A stretch of 64,000 bases of DNA from an uncultured Hoeflea sp. (lineage in GTDB: Bacteria > Pseudomonadota > Alphaproteobacteria > Rhizobiales > Rhizobiaceae): positions 434,001 through 498,000 of the forward strand of contig NZ_CANMVK010000001.1 of NCBI RefSeq assembly GCF_947501405.1, in the 5' to 3' direction. The translations under genes and the position numbers were made by a program. The notes beneath the pieces were generated by a model, which was given only the letters and a program-made list of their open reading frames with translations, did not search any database and was not told the DNA's origin. Below, piece by piece: positions 26,928 to 34,755 of the stretch (position 1 is the first letter of the stretch; the number at the start of each line of letters is the position of its first letter).

Positions 26928-27575
26928 TTACAGCCGCGCCAGCGCCTGGGTCAGATCGCCATAGCCGGTCAATTGGCGTTCATAGCGCAGGCCCAGCCTT
27001 GCTGCGGCGTCGCGAGCCTTGCGATCGAGTTCCGGATCGTCGGTCTGGGCGATGTAAAGCGCGCGCTGGTAGTGGCCGAAATAGGTGTCGCGCAGTTCCG
27101 GAAAGCGGTCGAGACCAAGCGGTTTGATCAGAAATGCTTCGAAATGCCGGGCCAGGAAATCGGTGATGAAGAAGGTGGTCATCATTTCGTCCTGGGCGGC
27201 TTCGAAGGTGGCGTTTCCCAGGTAGAATGAGAAACAATGCGGCCCGTCGATGCGCGCAACGCCGTGGGCGGCGCAGACCTTGTCGAGTTCGCCGCCTGTG
27301 CCGCAATCGGCGTAGCCAATGAAAATATGCTCGAAACCGTCTTCACGTGCTTTGCGGATGGCGCGGTCGACCGCGGGTGCGATGCGCTCGGGATGGTGGT
27401 GGAAGTTGGCGTCGATGCATTTGAGATCGACATGGGCGTGGCCAAGCTGGGCGTTCACCGCCAGCACCTCGCGGGCGATCATTCCGCAGGCGATGACACG
27501 AACCGGAGCTGCGGTGGCGGCTGCTGCCGCAGGCTGACGATCGGTATTGGGAACGGGGAACTCGCTTCGCGACAT
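26928..27575 (-). CDS. DUF1638 protein
   Basis: A 215-residue protein. It has VRVIACGMIAREVLAV, then KCIDANFHHHPERIAPAVD, YADCGTGGELDKVCAAHG and the late HCFSFYLG; the conserved Cys and His residues could bind a metal. DUF1638 genes occur beside MttB-family methyltransferase and corrinoid protein genes, as here. Function is unproven; a part in corrinoid or folate handling is inferred from this neighbourhood. The gene lies downstream (minus strand) of the corrinoid protein gene, with a small lipoprotein gene on the other strand between them. Confidence 0.88.
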   Translation of the reverse strand: MSRSEFPVPNTDRQPAAAAATAAPVRVIACGMIAREVLAVNAQLGHAHVDLKCIDANFHHHPERIAPAVDRAIRKAREDGFEHIFIGYADCGTGGELDKVCAAHGVARIDGPHCFSFYLGNATFEAAQDEMMTTFFITDFLARHFEAFLIKPLGLDRFPELRDTYFGHYQRALYIAQTDDPELDRKARDAAARLGLRYERQLTGYGDLTQALARL

Positions 27576-27660
27576 TTTTTCGTCCGTCGGTGAAACTTTT
27601 CGGATTCTTTTGGTGTTTAAGGGATTACAATCAAGTTACGCCAACCAGGAGGACTTCGCC

Positions 27661-27789
27661 ATGACATTTGCTCGTATTGTCGGCCTGCTTACCCTGATCT
27701 TCACGCTTTCGGCTTGTGCAAACACGGTTCGTGGCGTCGGAAAGGATGTCAAGGAAACCGCCGATGCCATCGCCGATGTTGCTTCCTGA
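27661..27789 (+). CDS. entericidin-family small lipoprotein
   Basis: A 42-residue protein. The signal segment MTFARIVGLLTLIFTLSAC ends in a lipobox Cys (LSAC), followed by ANTVRGVGKDVKETADAIADV, the amphipathic pattern of entericidin A/B. It has a perfect Shine-Dalgarno (AGGAGG) 8 nt before the ATG. It stands alone on the plus strand between the minus-strand DUF1638 and corrinoid genes. Entericidins are stress-linked membrane lipoproteins. Only this 42-residue part is called; the longer frame upstream is not supported. Confidence 0.85.
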   Translation: MTFARIVGLLTLIFTLSACANTVRGVGKDVKETADAIADVAS

Positions 27790-27954
27790 TATCTGACGCT
27801 GGCGGGTGGGTGCCGGAGCCCCCGCACGTGGTTTGCCACGCGCGGGTCAGATCGCTTCTCGGCATCACTATATAAGGGCTGACCGGCCGTCTCCCACCAA
27901 CTCCGGCTACGGCCTATCAACCGGCCTCCGCGAAGTCTTGCAGCGGATCAAGCG

Positions 27955-28656
27955 TCAAACGCCGCCGGCCAACTGGTTGTGACGGCGCTTGATAAGGTCC
28001 TTGGCGGTTTCCACGGCGACAGCGGCATCGCGGCAATAGGCGTCGGCGCCCACGGCCTTGCCGAATTCCTCGTTAAGCGGGGCACCGCCGACGAGCACGA
28101 TGTAATCGTCGCGGATGCCTTTTTCCTTCATGGTGTCGATGACAACCTTCATGTAGGGCATGGTGGTGGTCAGCAGCGCCGACATGCCGAGAATATCGGG
28201 CTGTTCGCGCTCGATTGCCTCGATGTAGTTTTCAACCGGATTGTTGATGCCCAGATCAATGACGTCGAAGCCCGCGCCCTCCATCATCATGCCGACCAGG
28301 TTCTTGCCAATGTCGTGAATGTCGCCCTTGACGGTGCCGATCACCATCTTGCCGAGCTTTGGAGCTCCGGTCTCGACCAGAAGCGGCCGCAGGATGAACA
28401 TGCCTGCCTTCATTGCATTGGCGCTCATCAGCACTTCGGGAACAAACAGGATGCCGTCGCGGAAATCCTCGCCGACGATGCGCATGCCTTCGACCAGCGC
28501 CCGGGTGAGCACATCATAGGGCGTCCAGCCGCGTTCAAGCAGGATGTTGGTGCCTTCTTCGATCTCTTCTTTGAGGCCGTCATACAGATCGTCGTGCATC
28601 TGTTGGACAAGTTCGTCGTCGGAAAGCTCGGAAAGGACGATTTCTTCGTCAGACAT
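27955..28656 (-). CDS. corrinoid protein, MttC/MtbC-like B12-binding subunit
   Basis: A 233-residue protein. A helical cap domain (about 12-95, ELSDDELVQQMHDDLYDGLKEEI... ALVEGMRIVGEDFRDG) is followed by the Rossmann B12-binding domain with GTVKGDIHDIGKNLVGMM. The cobalt-ligand His is in DIHDIG, followed by GMSALLTTT and VGGAP. It carries the methyl group between the MttB-family enzyme and the MtrH-like methyltransferase. The gene diverges from the MttB-family gene, with 228 bp between their starts. It lacks the Arg/Gly tail found on its partners. Confidence 0.95.
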   Translation of the reverse strand: MSDEEIVLSELSDDELVQQMHDDLYDGLKEEIEEGTNILLERGWTPYDVLTRALVEGMRIVGEDFRDGILFVPEVLMSANAMKAGMFILRPLLVETGAPKLGKMVIGTVKGDIHDIGKNLVGMMMEGAGFDVIDLGINNPVENYIEAIEREQPDILGMSALLTTTMPYMKVVIDTMKEKGIRDDYIVLVGGAPLNEEFGKAVGADAYCRDAAVAVETAKDLIKRRHNQLAGGV

Positions 28657-28884
28657 GGGCTTCTCCCTTTGTTACCCGTATCCAGCCGTCCGATCGCCAA
28701 TGACGAAGCAGACCCACACTGCATAGCGATATAGTTGTTTGTTTGCAAAAAGTTCCTTGAAAGCGACGCGCGAAACGGAAAATGCGACGAAGCCCGGGAA
28801 GCGGGGTATTCCTTGAGCGCCAAGGCTTGGCGCATAAAGGCAGGTGCGCGGCGCGGTTTTCACTAGCATGACAGTGAGGGCGCG

Positions 28885-30522
28885 ATGGTGCGCGAGAACA
28901 AAATATGCAGGCATTTCATGGTTGATCCAGACACGCTTTCCACCCCTGATACGGCGACCACGGACACAGCGGCACAGGCGCAGCCGGAGGCCGGATCCGG
29001 ACGGCGCGGACGCGGCGCGGCGGCGCGGCGGGCGCAGCGTTCGGGCGGCGGCCCGGGTGTTTCGATGCCGTTCATCACACGCAAGCTTGCGGCCTATGAG
29101 GTTCTTGATGAGGAAGGGCTGAGCCTTATCGAGCGCAACGCCGATACCGTGCTCGAGGAAATCGGCATCGAGTTTCGTGACGACCAGGAGGCGCTTGCGA
29201 TGTGGCGCGACGCTGGCGCGGATGTCAAAGGCGAGCGGGTTCGCTTCCCCAAGGGGCTGTGCCGCGAGTTGCTCAAAACCGCGCCGGAGGTGTTTACCCA
29301 GCATGCGCGCAATCCGGCGCGTTCGGTGCAGATTGGCGGCAAGGCCACAGTGTTTGCGCCGGTTTACGGGCCACCCTTTGTCCGCGATCTCGATGGCGAG
29401 CGCCGTTATGCGACGATCGAGGATTTCCGCAACTTCGTCAAACTGGCCTATATGGCGCCCTCGCTGCACCATTCGGGCGGCACCGTGTGCGAACCGGTCG
29501 ACGTGCCGGTCAACAAGCGCCATTTCGATATGGTCTACAGCCACATCAAATATTCAGACAAGCCGTTCATGGGATCGGTCACAGCGCCCGAGCGGGCCGA
29601 GGACACGATCGAGATGTGCAAACTGCTGTTCGGCGCGGAGTTTGTCGATCAGAATTGCGTCACCCTCAATCTGATTAATGCCAATTCGCCGATGGTGTTT
29701 GATGAAACCATGGTGGGGGCGCTCAAGGTCTATGCCCGCAACAATCAGGCCTGCGTGGTCTCGCCGTTCATTCTGGCAGGGGCCATGAGCCCGGTCACGG
29801 TGACCGGCACGCTCACCCAGATCCTCGCCGAAGTGCTGGCGGGTGCTGCGTTTACGCAACTCGTTCGTCCCGGCGCGCCGGTGCTGTTCGGCACTTTTGC
29901 CGCCTCGATTTCGATGCAGTCGGGAGCGCCGACATTTGGAACGCCTGAGCCGGCGCTGGTCTCCTATGGTGCCGCGCAACTGGCGCGACGGCTGAAAATC
30001 CCGTTTAGGACCGGCGGGTCGCTGTGCGGTTCCAAGGTGCCCGATGCCCAGGCCGCGCATGAGAGCGCATCGACCATCAACATGACGCTGCTGGCGGGCA
30101 CCAATTTTGCGCTGCATTCGGCCGGTTGGCTGGAAGGCGGGTTGGTCAGCTCCTATGAGAAGTTCATGATCGATGTCGACCAGCTTGGCATGCAGCAGCG
30201 CTTTGCCGAAGGCGTTGATCTTTCCGAGACGGGGCAGGCGATGGACGCCATCGCCGAAGTCGGGCCGGGCAATCACTATCTTGGCTGCGCTCACACGCAG
30301 GCCAATTTCCAGCAGGCGTTCTACCGCTCGGCGCTGGCCGACAACAATTCCTACGAGCAATGGCTGGCCGAGGGCGAAAAGCGCGTCGAAGAGCGCGCGC
30401 GGGCGCTTTGCCGGTCCTGGCTTGAAAGCTATACCGCGCCCGAGCTCGATCCGGCCATCGACGAGGCGCTGATCGAATTCATCACCACGCGCAAGGATTC
30501 GATGCCCGACGCATTCACTTGA
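28885..30522 (+). CDS. MttB-family (non-pyrrolysine) corrinoid methyltransferase
   Basis: A 545-residue member of the trimethylamine methyltransferase superfamily. Archaeal MttB reads an in-frame UAG as pyrrolysine; this gene has no in-frame UAG, so it is of the MtgB type that demethylates quaternary amines such as glycine betaine. Conserved stretches include ILEEIGIEF-like VLEEIGIEFRDD, YMAPSLHHSGGTVCEP and GPGNHYLGCAHTQANF. An Arg/Gly-rich N-terminal stretch (GRRGRGAAARRAQR) precedes the barrel. The ATG at 28885 has GAGGG upstream; the ATG at 28918 is possible. Glycine betaine is favoured as substrate by the neighbouring transporter and bmt, but is not proven. Confidence 0.9.
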   Translation: MVRENKICRHFMVDPDTLSTPDTATTDTAAQAQPEAGSGRRGRGAAARRAQRSGGGPGVSMPFITRKLAAYEVLDEEGLSLIERNADTVLEEIGIEFRDDQEALAMWRDAGADVKGERVRFPKGLCRELLKTAPEVFTQHARNPARSVQIGGKATVFAPVYGPPFVRDLDGERRYATIEDFRNFVKLAYMAPSLHHSGGTVCEPVDVPVNKRHFDMVYSHIKYSDKPFMGSVTAPERAEDTIEMCKLLFGAEFVDQNCVTLNLINANSPMVFDETMVGALKVYARNNQACVVSPFILAGAMSPVTVTGTLTQILAEVLAGAAFTQLVRPGAPVLFGTFAASISMQSGAPTFGTPEPALVSYGAAQLARRLKIPFRTGGSLCGSKVPDAQAAHESASTINMTLLAGTNFALHSAGWLEGGLVSSYEKFMIDVDQLGMQQRFAEGVDLSETGQAMDAIAEVGPGNHYLGCAHTQANFQQAFYRSALADNNSYEQWLAEGEKRVEERARALCRSWLESYTAPELDPAIDEALIEFITTRKDSMPDAFT

Positions 30523-30610
30523 ACACAGCCCGATCGAGCCAGGGAGACAGGCGCACGGGATCGGGTGGCGGGCCTCATTCATAAAGAGGTCTGGCGATCC
30601 GCGTTCCGTG

Positions 30611-31369
30611 ATGGCTCGGGTTCCGGCGGAAACCGTGGCTGATCTGGAGAAGCTGGCCGCCGAACTGGACGGGCACGGCCTGTGTCTGCGTGGCGTGCTC
30701 GCGTTCGACGATCAAGGCGGTGTGGTTTCAGATAGCTTTGCACCTACTCTCAAGGCAGTCTTGTGTGCGGATGGCCGGCCGGCACGGCTAGTGTGTCTGG
30801 TGGGGTATCGGGGTGGAGCGATCTGGCCGCATTTCGAGCATTGGCGGTTGGAGCACCCGGCCCGGCAAGATCCGCTTGACGCCTGGTCGAAAGCCGTGAT
30901 CGCGCCGATCGCCCGAGATGCCGGCGGCGAGGCAGTGTTTCCCTCCGACCGGCCCTGGCAACCGTTTCAGCAATGGGCTATGGCCGCGGAGGGATTGGCG
31001 CCGTCGCCGCTGGGCATTCTGATCCACCCCGAATTCGGATTGTGGCACGGCTATCGCGGCGCAATTCTGTTTGGCGAAAGCATCGGGGCGTTACCGGGTC
31101 TGGTGGACAATGCCGAATTGAACGGCGGCGCGACCGCCGCCCACCCCTGCGATGCGTGCGACGACAAGCCGTGTCTGAGCGCCTGTCCGGTCGATGCTTT
31201 TGTCGGCGGGGGCTTCGAGGTGGCCGCCTGCCGCGCGCATCTTTTGACCGATGCCGGCGCGCAGGGCTGCATGAGCGCTGGTTGCCGGGCGCGTGACGCC
31301 TGTCCGGTCGGGCGGCGGTACCGCTACCCGGATGCGCAGATCCGGTTTCACATGGCGGCGTTTGGGTAA
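30611..31369 (+). CDS. 4Fe-4S ferredoxin-like protein
   Basis: A 252-residue protein. The C-terminal third carries CDACDDKPCLSACPVDAF, a ferredoxin-like CxxCxxxxCxxxC run, and further cysteines in ACRAHLL, GCMSAGCRARDACPVG. The N-terminal part (about 1-170) resembles the non-cluster domain of QueG-like proteins but is not identified. It may pass electrons in the nearby one-carbon module, for example to the corrinoid activator; this rests on position only. A GTG at 30608 is an alternative start. A decayed copy of its Cys-rich part lies at 33.2 kb. Confidence 0.75.
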   Translation: MARVPAETVADLEKLAAELDGHGLCLRGVLAFDDQGGVVSDSFAPTLKAVLCADGRPARLVCLVGYRGGAIWPHFEHWRLEHPARQDPLDAWSKAVIAPIARDAGGEAVFPSDRPWQPFQQWAMAAEGLAPSPLGILIHPEFGLWHGYRGAILFGESIGALPGLVDNAELNGGATAAHPCDACDDKPCLSACPVDAFVGGGFEVAACRAHLLTDAGAQGCMSAGCRARDACPVGRRYRYPDAQIRFHMAAFG

Positions 31370-31687
31370 ACCGGCATGGTTCGGGGCCGCTATGGTTAGG
31401 TTGGAACTTCTTTGCATTTCAGCGATGCATCGAAGTGCTGTGTTTACAACATCTTGTGTAGGTTTCTCGCTTGCCTGAAGCGGCTTTCGCTGGGCTGTTG
31501 GGCTGATGCGTTTCCTGTAAAGCTGCGAAATTAAATCGATAGAGCAACTGCGTGACCCTGGCTTAACCGAAACTGCGCCAAGGGCATCGCGCATGTCGCG
31601 GGTTCCAGTTTCGGAAAATACTACTTTAACATGTATCTCAATCTTAAATAGTATGTGATGGTAAATCTCAACACATGGGAGAAAATA
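31370..31687. other. intergenic, AT-richer left edge of a probable inserted segment
   Basis: About 318 bp without a supported gene. Base composition drifts to AT-rich towards the following gene, with runs such as TTTAACATGTATCTC and CTTAAATAGTATG near 31625-31660 that may hold its promoter. No repeat or attachment site was recognised. Confidence 0.45.
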
Positions 31688-33055
31688 ATGAAAAAGCTCG
31701 CAGCTACGGTATTATGCTTAGGCTATGCTTGTTCTCTTGCCCAGGGCCAATCCATAGACAGGACAATGAACTTCCCGTTCATTCAAACGCAAAAATCCGG
31801 TCCAAAATCGGTTTCACACACTCAGCAGATTTGCCTGCCTACCACCACCGATACCTGCGATGAGGTCGTGGTCGATTTTTCACGCACGAGCAATTCAGGT
31901 CCCGCACCGTACGGAGATGGCGGGCCAGGTTACGGCATCAGCATCTCGAGGTGGAACAACCCGAAAGGCGTCAATGCCGTCTCCCACAGTGTGGGCGGCA
32001 ACTGCCTGACGAGTACCGTTAAAGTGACACGGAAAAGAAGGCAGCGAGGCTGGTACAGCGGAAACCATACAATTTATGGGAAGTGCGTGAAGCCCAAAAA
32101 CATGGTCAATGAATCAGGTCTCAGTGATGGCGAGGTCTTCCAGCATTCGGCAAAAGTTGTTTGCGGAAGGGTCTCACCGGATATTTCTGATGTACCCAAC
32201 TCGGGAGTCATAGCCGTGCCGGGTCTTTATGCGGCAACCGTCAACGTTCATAATCCGAGTTATGAAAATATTCGGTTTCGCTGGAAATTAGTGCCAGCGG
32301 GAAGAGCCCAAGACGCTGGCCACTCGCGGTTCACGCACGGCGAGATTGCGGCCGATAACGCGCAATATTTCGATTGCACAAAATATTCTCTCAAGCCTAC
32401 AGAGTTTTTCGACGGTTTCTTTGTCATTGAGTCCGAAGCACCCTTGGATGTGAAAACGTTCTATTCAGCAACTGATGAGATCCCTAATGGTCAGGTCGCT
32501 ATTCACGTCGATACTGTGCAGGAAAAGATTTCCTCACCAGGTGAAGACTGGTTTTGCCACAACAAAAAAGGACTGGACATTGCCGACCCAGCGCAGTGGT
32601 TCCTTAGCGATGACACCAACGCCAAGGTTATTCCCGGAACCGGAGGCGTTATGTCATACAAGGTCGACGGTGGCGATGATGGGTCGCTGAAACCCGGTGA
32701 CTATGTGTTTGAACGGGACATATGCGTTTGCGGAACCGATGGCAAGGAAAGCGGTTTTGCTGTTAATTGGCAAGAAGTGCGGTCTGATGACGGCATCGAA
32801 TTGTATATGGTGTATAACAATTTCCCAACGCTTTTTGGTGGCAGTCCAGTCGTCACGACAAATCCCCCTCTGCCTCAACCTGCATTTGGCCCTGCGAATA
32901 TGTCTGAACATCGAGCCGGCACGCACACCATTCAAGCCGTTGTCAAAAATATCGAGTTTGGCGGCAGCAATGCGGGCAATACGATGAAGTTCGCGCCCAA
33001 AGGAATTCTGACACTAAATCACGCCTATTTGGGTTCTTGCATGAGGGATGAATAA
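31688..33055 (+). CDS. secreted orphan protein, AT-richer than its neighbours
   Basis: A 455-residue protein from the ATG at 31688 (MKKLAATVLCLGYACSLAQG), which has GGGAG about 9 nt upstream. A signal peptide is followed by a Gly/Asn/Ser-rich, probably beta-rich, periplasmic or surface region with many cysteines (ICLPTTTDTC, GNCLTS, GKCVK, FCHNKKG, ICVCG). Codon use is clearly less GC-rich than that of the genes on either side (many AAA, AAT, TTT and ATT codons). I recognise no family. Together with the gene remnants just downstream this suggests horizontal acquisition. Confidence 0.7.
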   Translation: MKKLAATVLCLGYACSLAQGQSIDRTMNFPFIQTQKSGPKSVSHTQQICLPTTTDTCDEVVVDFSRTSNSGPAPYGDGGPGYGISISRWNNPKGVNAVSHSVGGNCLTSTVKVTRKRRQRGWYSGNHTIYGKCVKPKNMVNESGLSDGEVFQHSAKVVCGRVSPDISDVPNSGVIAVPGLYAATVNVHNPSYENIRFRWKLVPAGRAQDAGHSRFTHGEIAADNAQYFDCTKYSLKPTEFFDGFFVIESEAPLDVKTFYSATDEIPNGQVAIHVDTVQEKISSPGEDWFCHNKKGLDIADPAQWFLSDDTNAKVIPGTGGVMSYKVDGGDDGSLKPGDYVFERDICVCGTDGKESGFAVNWQEVRSDDGIELYMVYNNFPTLFGGSPVVTTNPPLPQPAFGPANMSEHRAGTHTIQAVVKNIEFGGSNAGNTMKFAPKGILTLNHAYLGSCMRDE

Positions 33056-33213
33056 CCGGACTTTCCGCCCGGCTTTGAAGCGGGTGGGACCGCACCCGTT
33101 CTTTCGTTCGTTTTGAAGCTCCGGTTCCGAAATGATCCGAGGTCTCTGCATGGATTCGATTCTCGATTCTCCATTGGGCGTTGTTTGGGACTGAAAAATT
33201 GCCGGCAGCCCCC

Positions 33214-33318
33214 ATGAATGGCCTGTCGGCCTGTCCGGTCGAAGCCTCCAAAGCAGACGGTTTTGATGTCGTTTGCTGCCGCGCCTATGTGAAAACCGGG
33301 TCGATCTCGACTGGATAA
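33214..33318 (+). pseudogene. remnant of a 4Fe-4S protein, relative of the gene at 30.6 kb
   Basis: The frame reads MNGLSACPVEASKADGFDVV and CCRAYVKTG, then stops at TAA. It aligns with LSACPVDAFVGGGFEVAACRAHLLTD of the intact ferredoxin-like protein about 2 kb upstream. Only this Cys-rich piece remains; the first Cys is replaced by Gly. It is most simply a leftover of a duplication or of an older gene copy. Confidence 0.65.
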
Positions 33319-33494
33319 ATGCGCAGATCTACGAGGCGTCGGAGCACATCTAGGGCGTTTCGCTCGACGTCGAATTCCGCGCACTGCGCAGGTCGCTGTT
33401 TCAGCAGGTGCGCAGCGGCGAGTTTTCGGCAGCCCATGCCCGCAAGGCGCTCAAGATACTCAGGCAGAGCCGTCAGGACATCGAGAATCTTTGA
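33300..33494 (+). pseudogene. decayed coding remnant of unknown family
   Basis: One frame reads VDLDWINAQIYEASEHI, then an in-frame TAG at 33351, then GVSLDVEFRALRRSLF and HARKALKILRQSRQDIENL to a TGA at 33492. The protein-like character on both sides of the stop indicates a broken gene end. I do not recognise the family. Its overlap with the 4Fe-4S remnant in another frame suggests several deletions at this spot. Confidence 0.5.
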
Positions 33495-33515
33495 GGTTTG
33501 TGGGCGGCGATCACG

Positions 33516-33543
33516 AAAAAGGGCCGGCGTTTGCGCGCCGGCC
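33516..33543 (-). terminator. rho-independent terminator after bmt
   Basis: On the minus strand an 8-bp GC stem (GGCCGGCG/CGCCGGCC, 6-nt loop) is followed by TTTTT. It lies 27 bp past the bmt stop. Confidence 0.8.
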
Positions 33544-33569
33544 TCCTGGCTTTTAAGCGGCGTTCAGGT

Positions 33570-34580
33570 TCACCCCCGGCGGCCGCGGCGTTCGCGCTTG
33601 GGAGCGGCGTTGTCGGTGGCGACGGTGTTGCGCATCGGGCCGATGCGCTCGACAATTTCCTCAACCGTCGGCCTTTGTGTCCTTGTGTGAGTATCGATCG
33701 CCTTGCGCATGGCGGCCAGATGCTCGCAGGATGTGCCGCAACAGCCGCCGATGATCCTGGCGCCGCCGTCGATGGCGAGCCTTGCATAATCGGCCATCAG
33801 CGGCGGGGTTCCGGAGTAATGGATCTCGGTTCCGCGGAATTCGGGAATTCCGCAATTGCCCTTGACGATGACGACCGCCTCGGGATCGGCGGTGGTCATG
33901 TCGAGCAGCGACGAGAGGATGTCGGAGGCGCCGACGCCGCAATTGGCGCCCACGGCGAACGGGCCTTCGCCGATGTCTCCGGCGACGCCGTGGATGTCGC
34001 GCGGATGCAGGCCCATCATGGTTTTGCCGGCGGTATCGAAGGAACCGGTATAGGTGTAGGGCATGCCGCAGCGGGAGGCGGCTTCCGCGGCGGCGCGGAT
34101 CTCATCGGTCGCCGACATGGTCTCGATCCAGATGACATCGACGCCGCCCGCCTTCAATCCCTCGATCTGTTCGACAAAGGAGTTGATCGCCTCATCATAA
34201 GTGAGCGCGCCGAGGGGGACGAGCAGATCTCCGGTGGGGCCGACGGAGCCTGCGACGATGACCTTGCGGGGCGCTTTGGCGGCCACCGCACCGGCGATCT
34301 CCGCAGCCTTCTTGTTGAGTTCGTGAACCCGGTTTTCGGCCTGGTGAAGTTTGAGCCGGTTACGGGTACCGCCGAAACTGTTGGTGAGGATGATGTCGGA
34401 ACCGGCGTCGACAAAATCCTGATGCAGCTTGGTGATTTTATCGGGCGCGGTTTCGTTCCACAGTTCCGGCGCTTCGCCCGATTCCAACCCCATGGCGAAC
34501 AGGTTGGTGCCGGTGGCGCCATCGGCAAGAAGCACACCTTTTTCTGCGAGCAGATCGGCAAGCGGGTTGGATGCGGACAT
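33570..34580 (-). CDS. bmt: betaine-homocysteine S-methyltransferase (homocysteine methyltransferase family)
   Basis: A 336-residue homocysteine-binding barrel: LLADGATGTNLFAMGLESG near the start, TNSFGGTRNRLKLH, VGANCGVG and RIIGGCCGT, which supply the three zinc-binding cysteines. No cobalamin domain is present, in contrast to MetH. Rhizobial Bmt proteins of this type move a methyl group from glycine betaine to homocysteine, forming dimethylglycine and methionine. The transporter genes immediately upstream on the same strand fit betaine as donor. The C-terminus ends in an Arg-rich tail (APKRERRGRRG). A palindromic operator lies 28 bp before the start. Confidence 0.88.
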   Translation of the reverse strand: MSASNPLADLLAEKGVLLADGATGTNLFAMGLESGEAPELWNETAPDKITKLHQDFVDAGSDIILTNSFGGTRNRLKLHQAENRVHELNKKAAEIAGAVAAKAPRKVIVAGSVGPTGDLLVPLGALTYDEAINSFVEQIEGLKAGGVDVIWIETMSATDEIRAAAEAASRCGMPYTYTGSFDTAGKTMMGLHPRDIHGVAGDIGEGPFAVGANCGVGASDILSSLLDMTTADPEAVVIVKGNCGIPEFRGTEIHYSGTPPLMADYARLAIDGGARIIGGCCGTSCEHLAAMRKAIDTHTRTQRPTVEEIVERIGPMRNTVATDNAAPKRERRGRRG

Positions 34581-34607
34581 GGAAATCTCCTGTAGGGTTG
34601 GAGATCG

Positions 34608-34625
34608 TATAAAGATATCTTTATA
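34608..34625. promoter_or_regulatory. palindromic operator, SahR/SamR-like, before bmt
   Basis: TATAAAGATATCTTTATA is a perfect 18-bp palindrome 28 bp upstream of the bmt ATG, within the expected promoter. It shares its half-site with the palindrome at 21374-21393. Regulation by a SAM or S-adenosylhomocysteine-sensing ArsR-family protein is inferred; no such gene lies in this window. Confidence 0.7.
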
Positions 34626-34655
34626 TCATTGCAACCATCTCGGAAGAGCAACAGC

Positions 34656-34691
34656 AAAAAACCCGCCGGAGGCCAACGCCCCCGGCGGGTT
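34656..34691 (-). terminator. rho-independent terminator of the ABC transporter operon
   Basis: On the minus strand a 10-bp stem (AACCCGCCGG paired with CCGGCGGGTT, 12-nt loop) is followed by a T-run (AAAAAA on the plus strand at 34656-34661). It lies about 65 bp past the ATPase stop and just upstream of the bmt promoter, separating the two transcripts. Confidence 0.88.
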
Positions 34692-34755
34692 GATTTGATC
34701 CCGGACTGTCCGGGTTTTCACAGAACCGCCGCACGAGCGGTCTGGGAGATGCCTG

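Noticed and set aside
28885-30522. Pyrrolysine-containing MttB
   Set aside because: The frame is continuous with no internal TAG, so no pyrrolysine codon is read.
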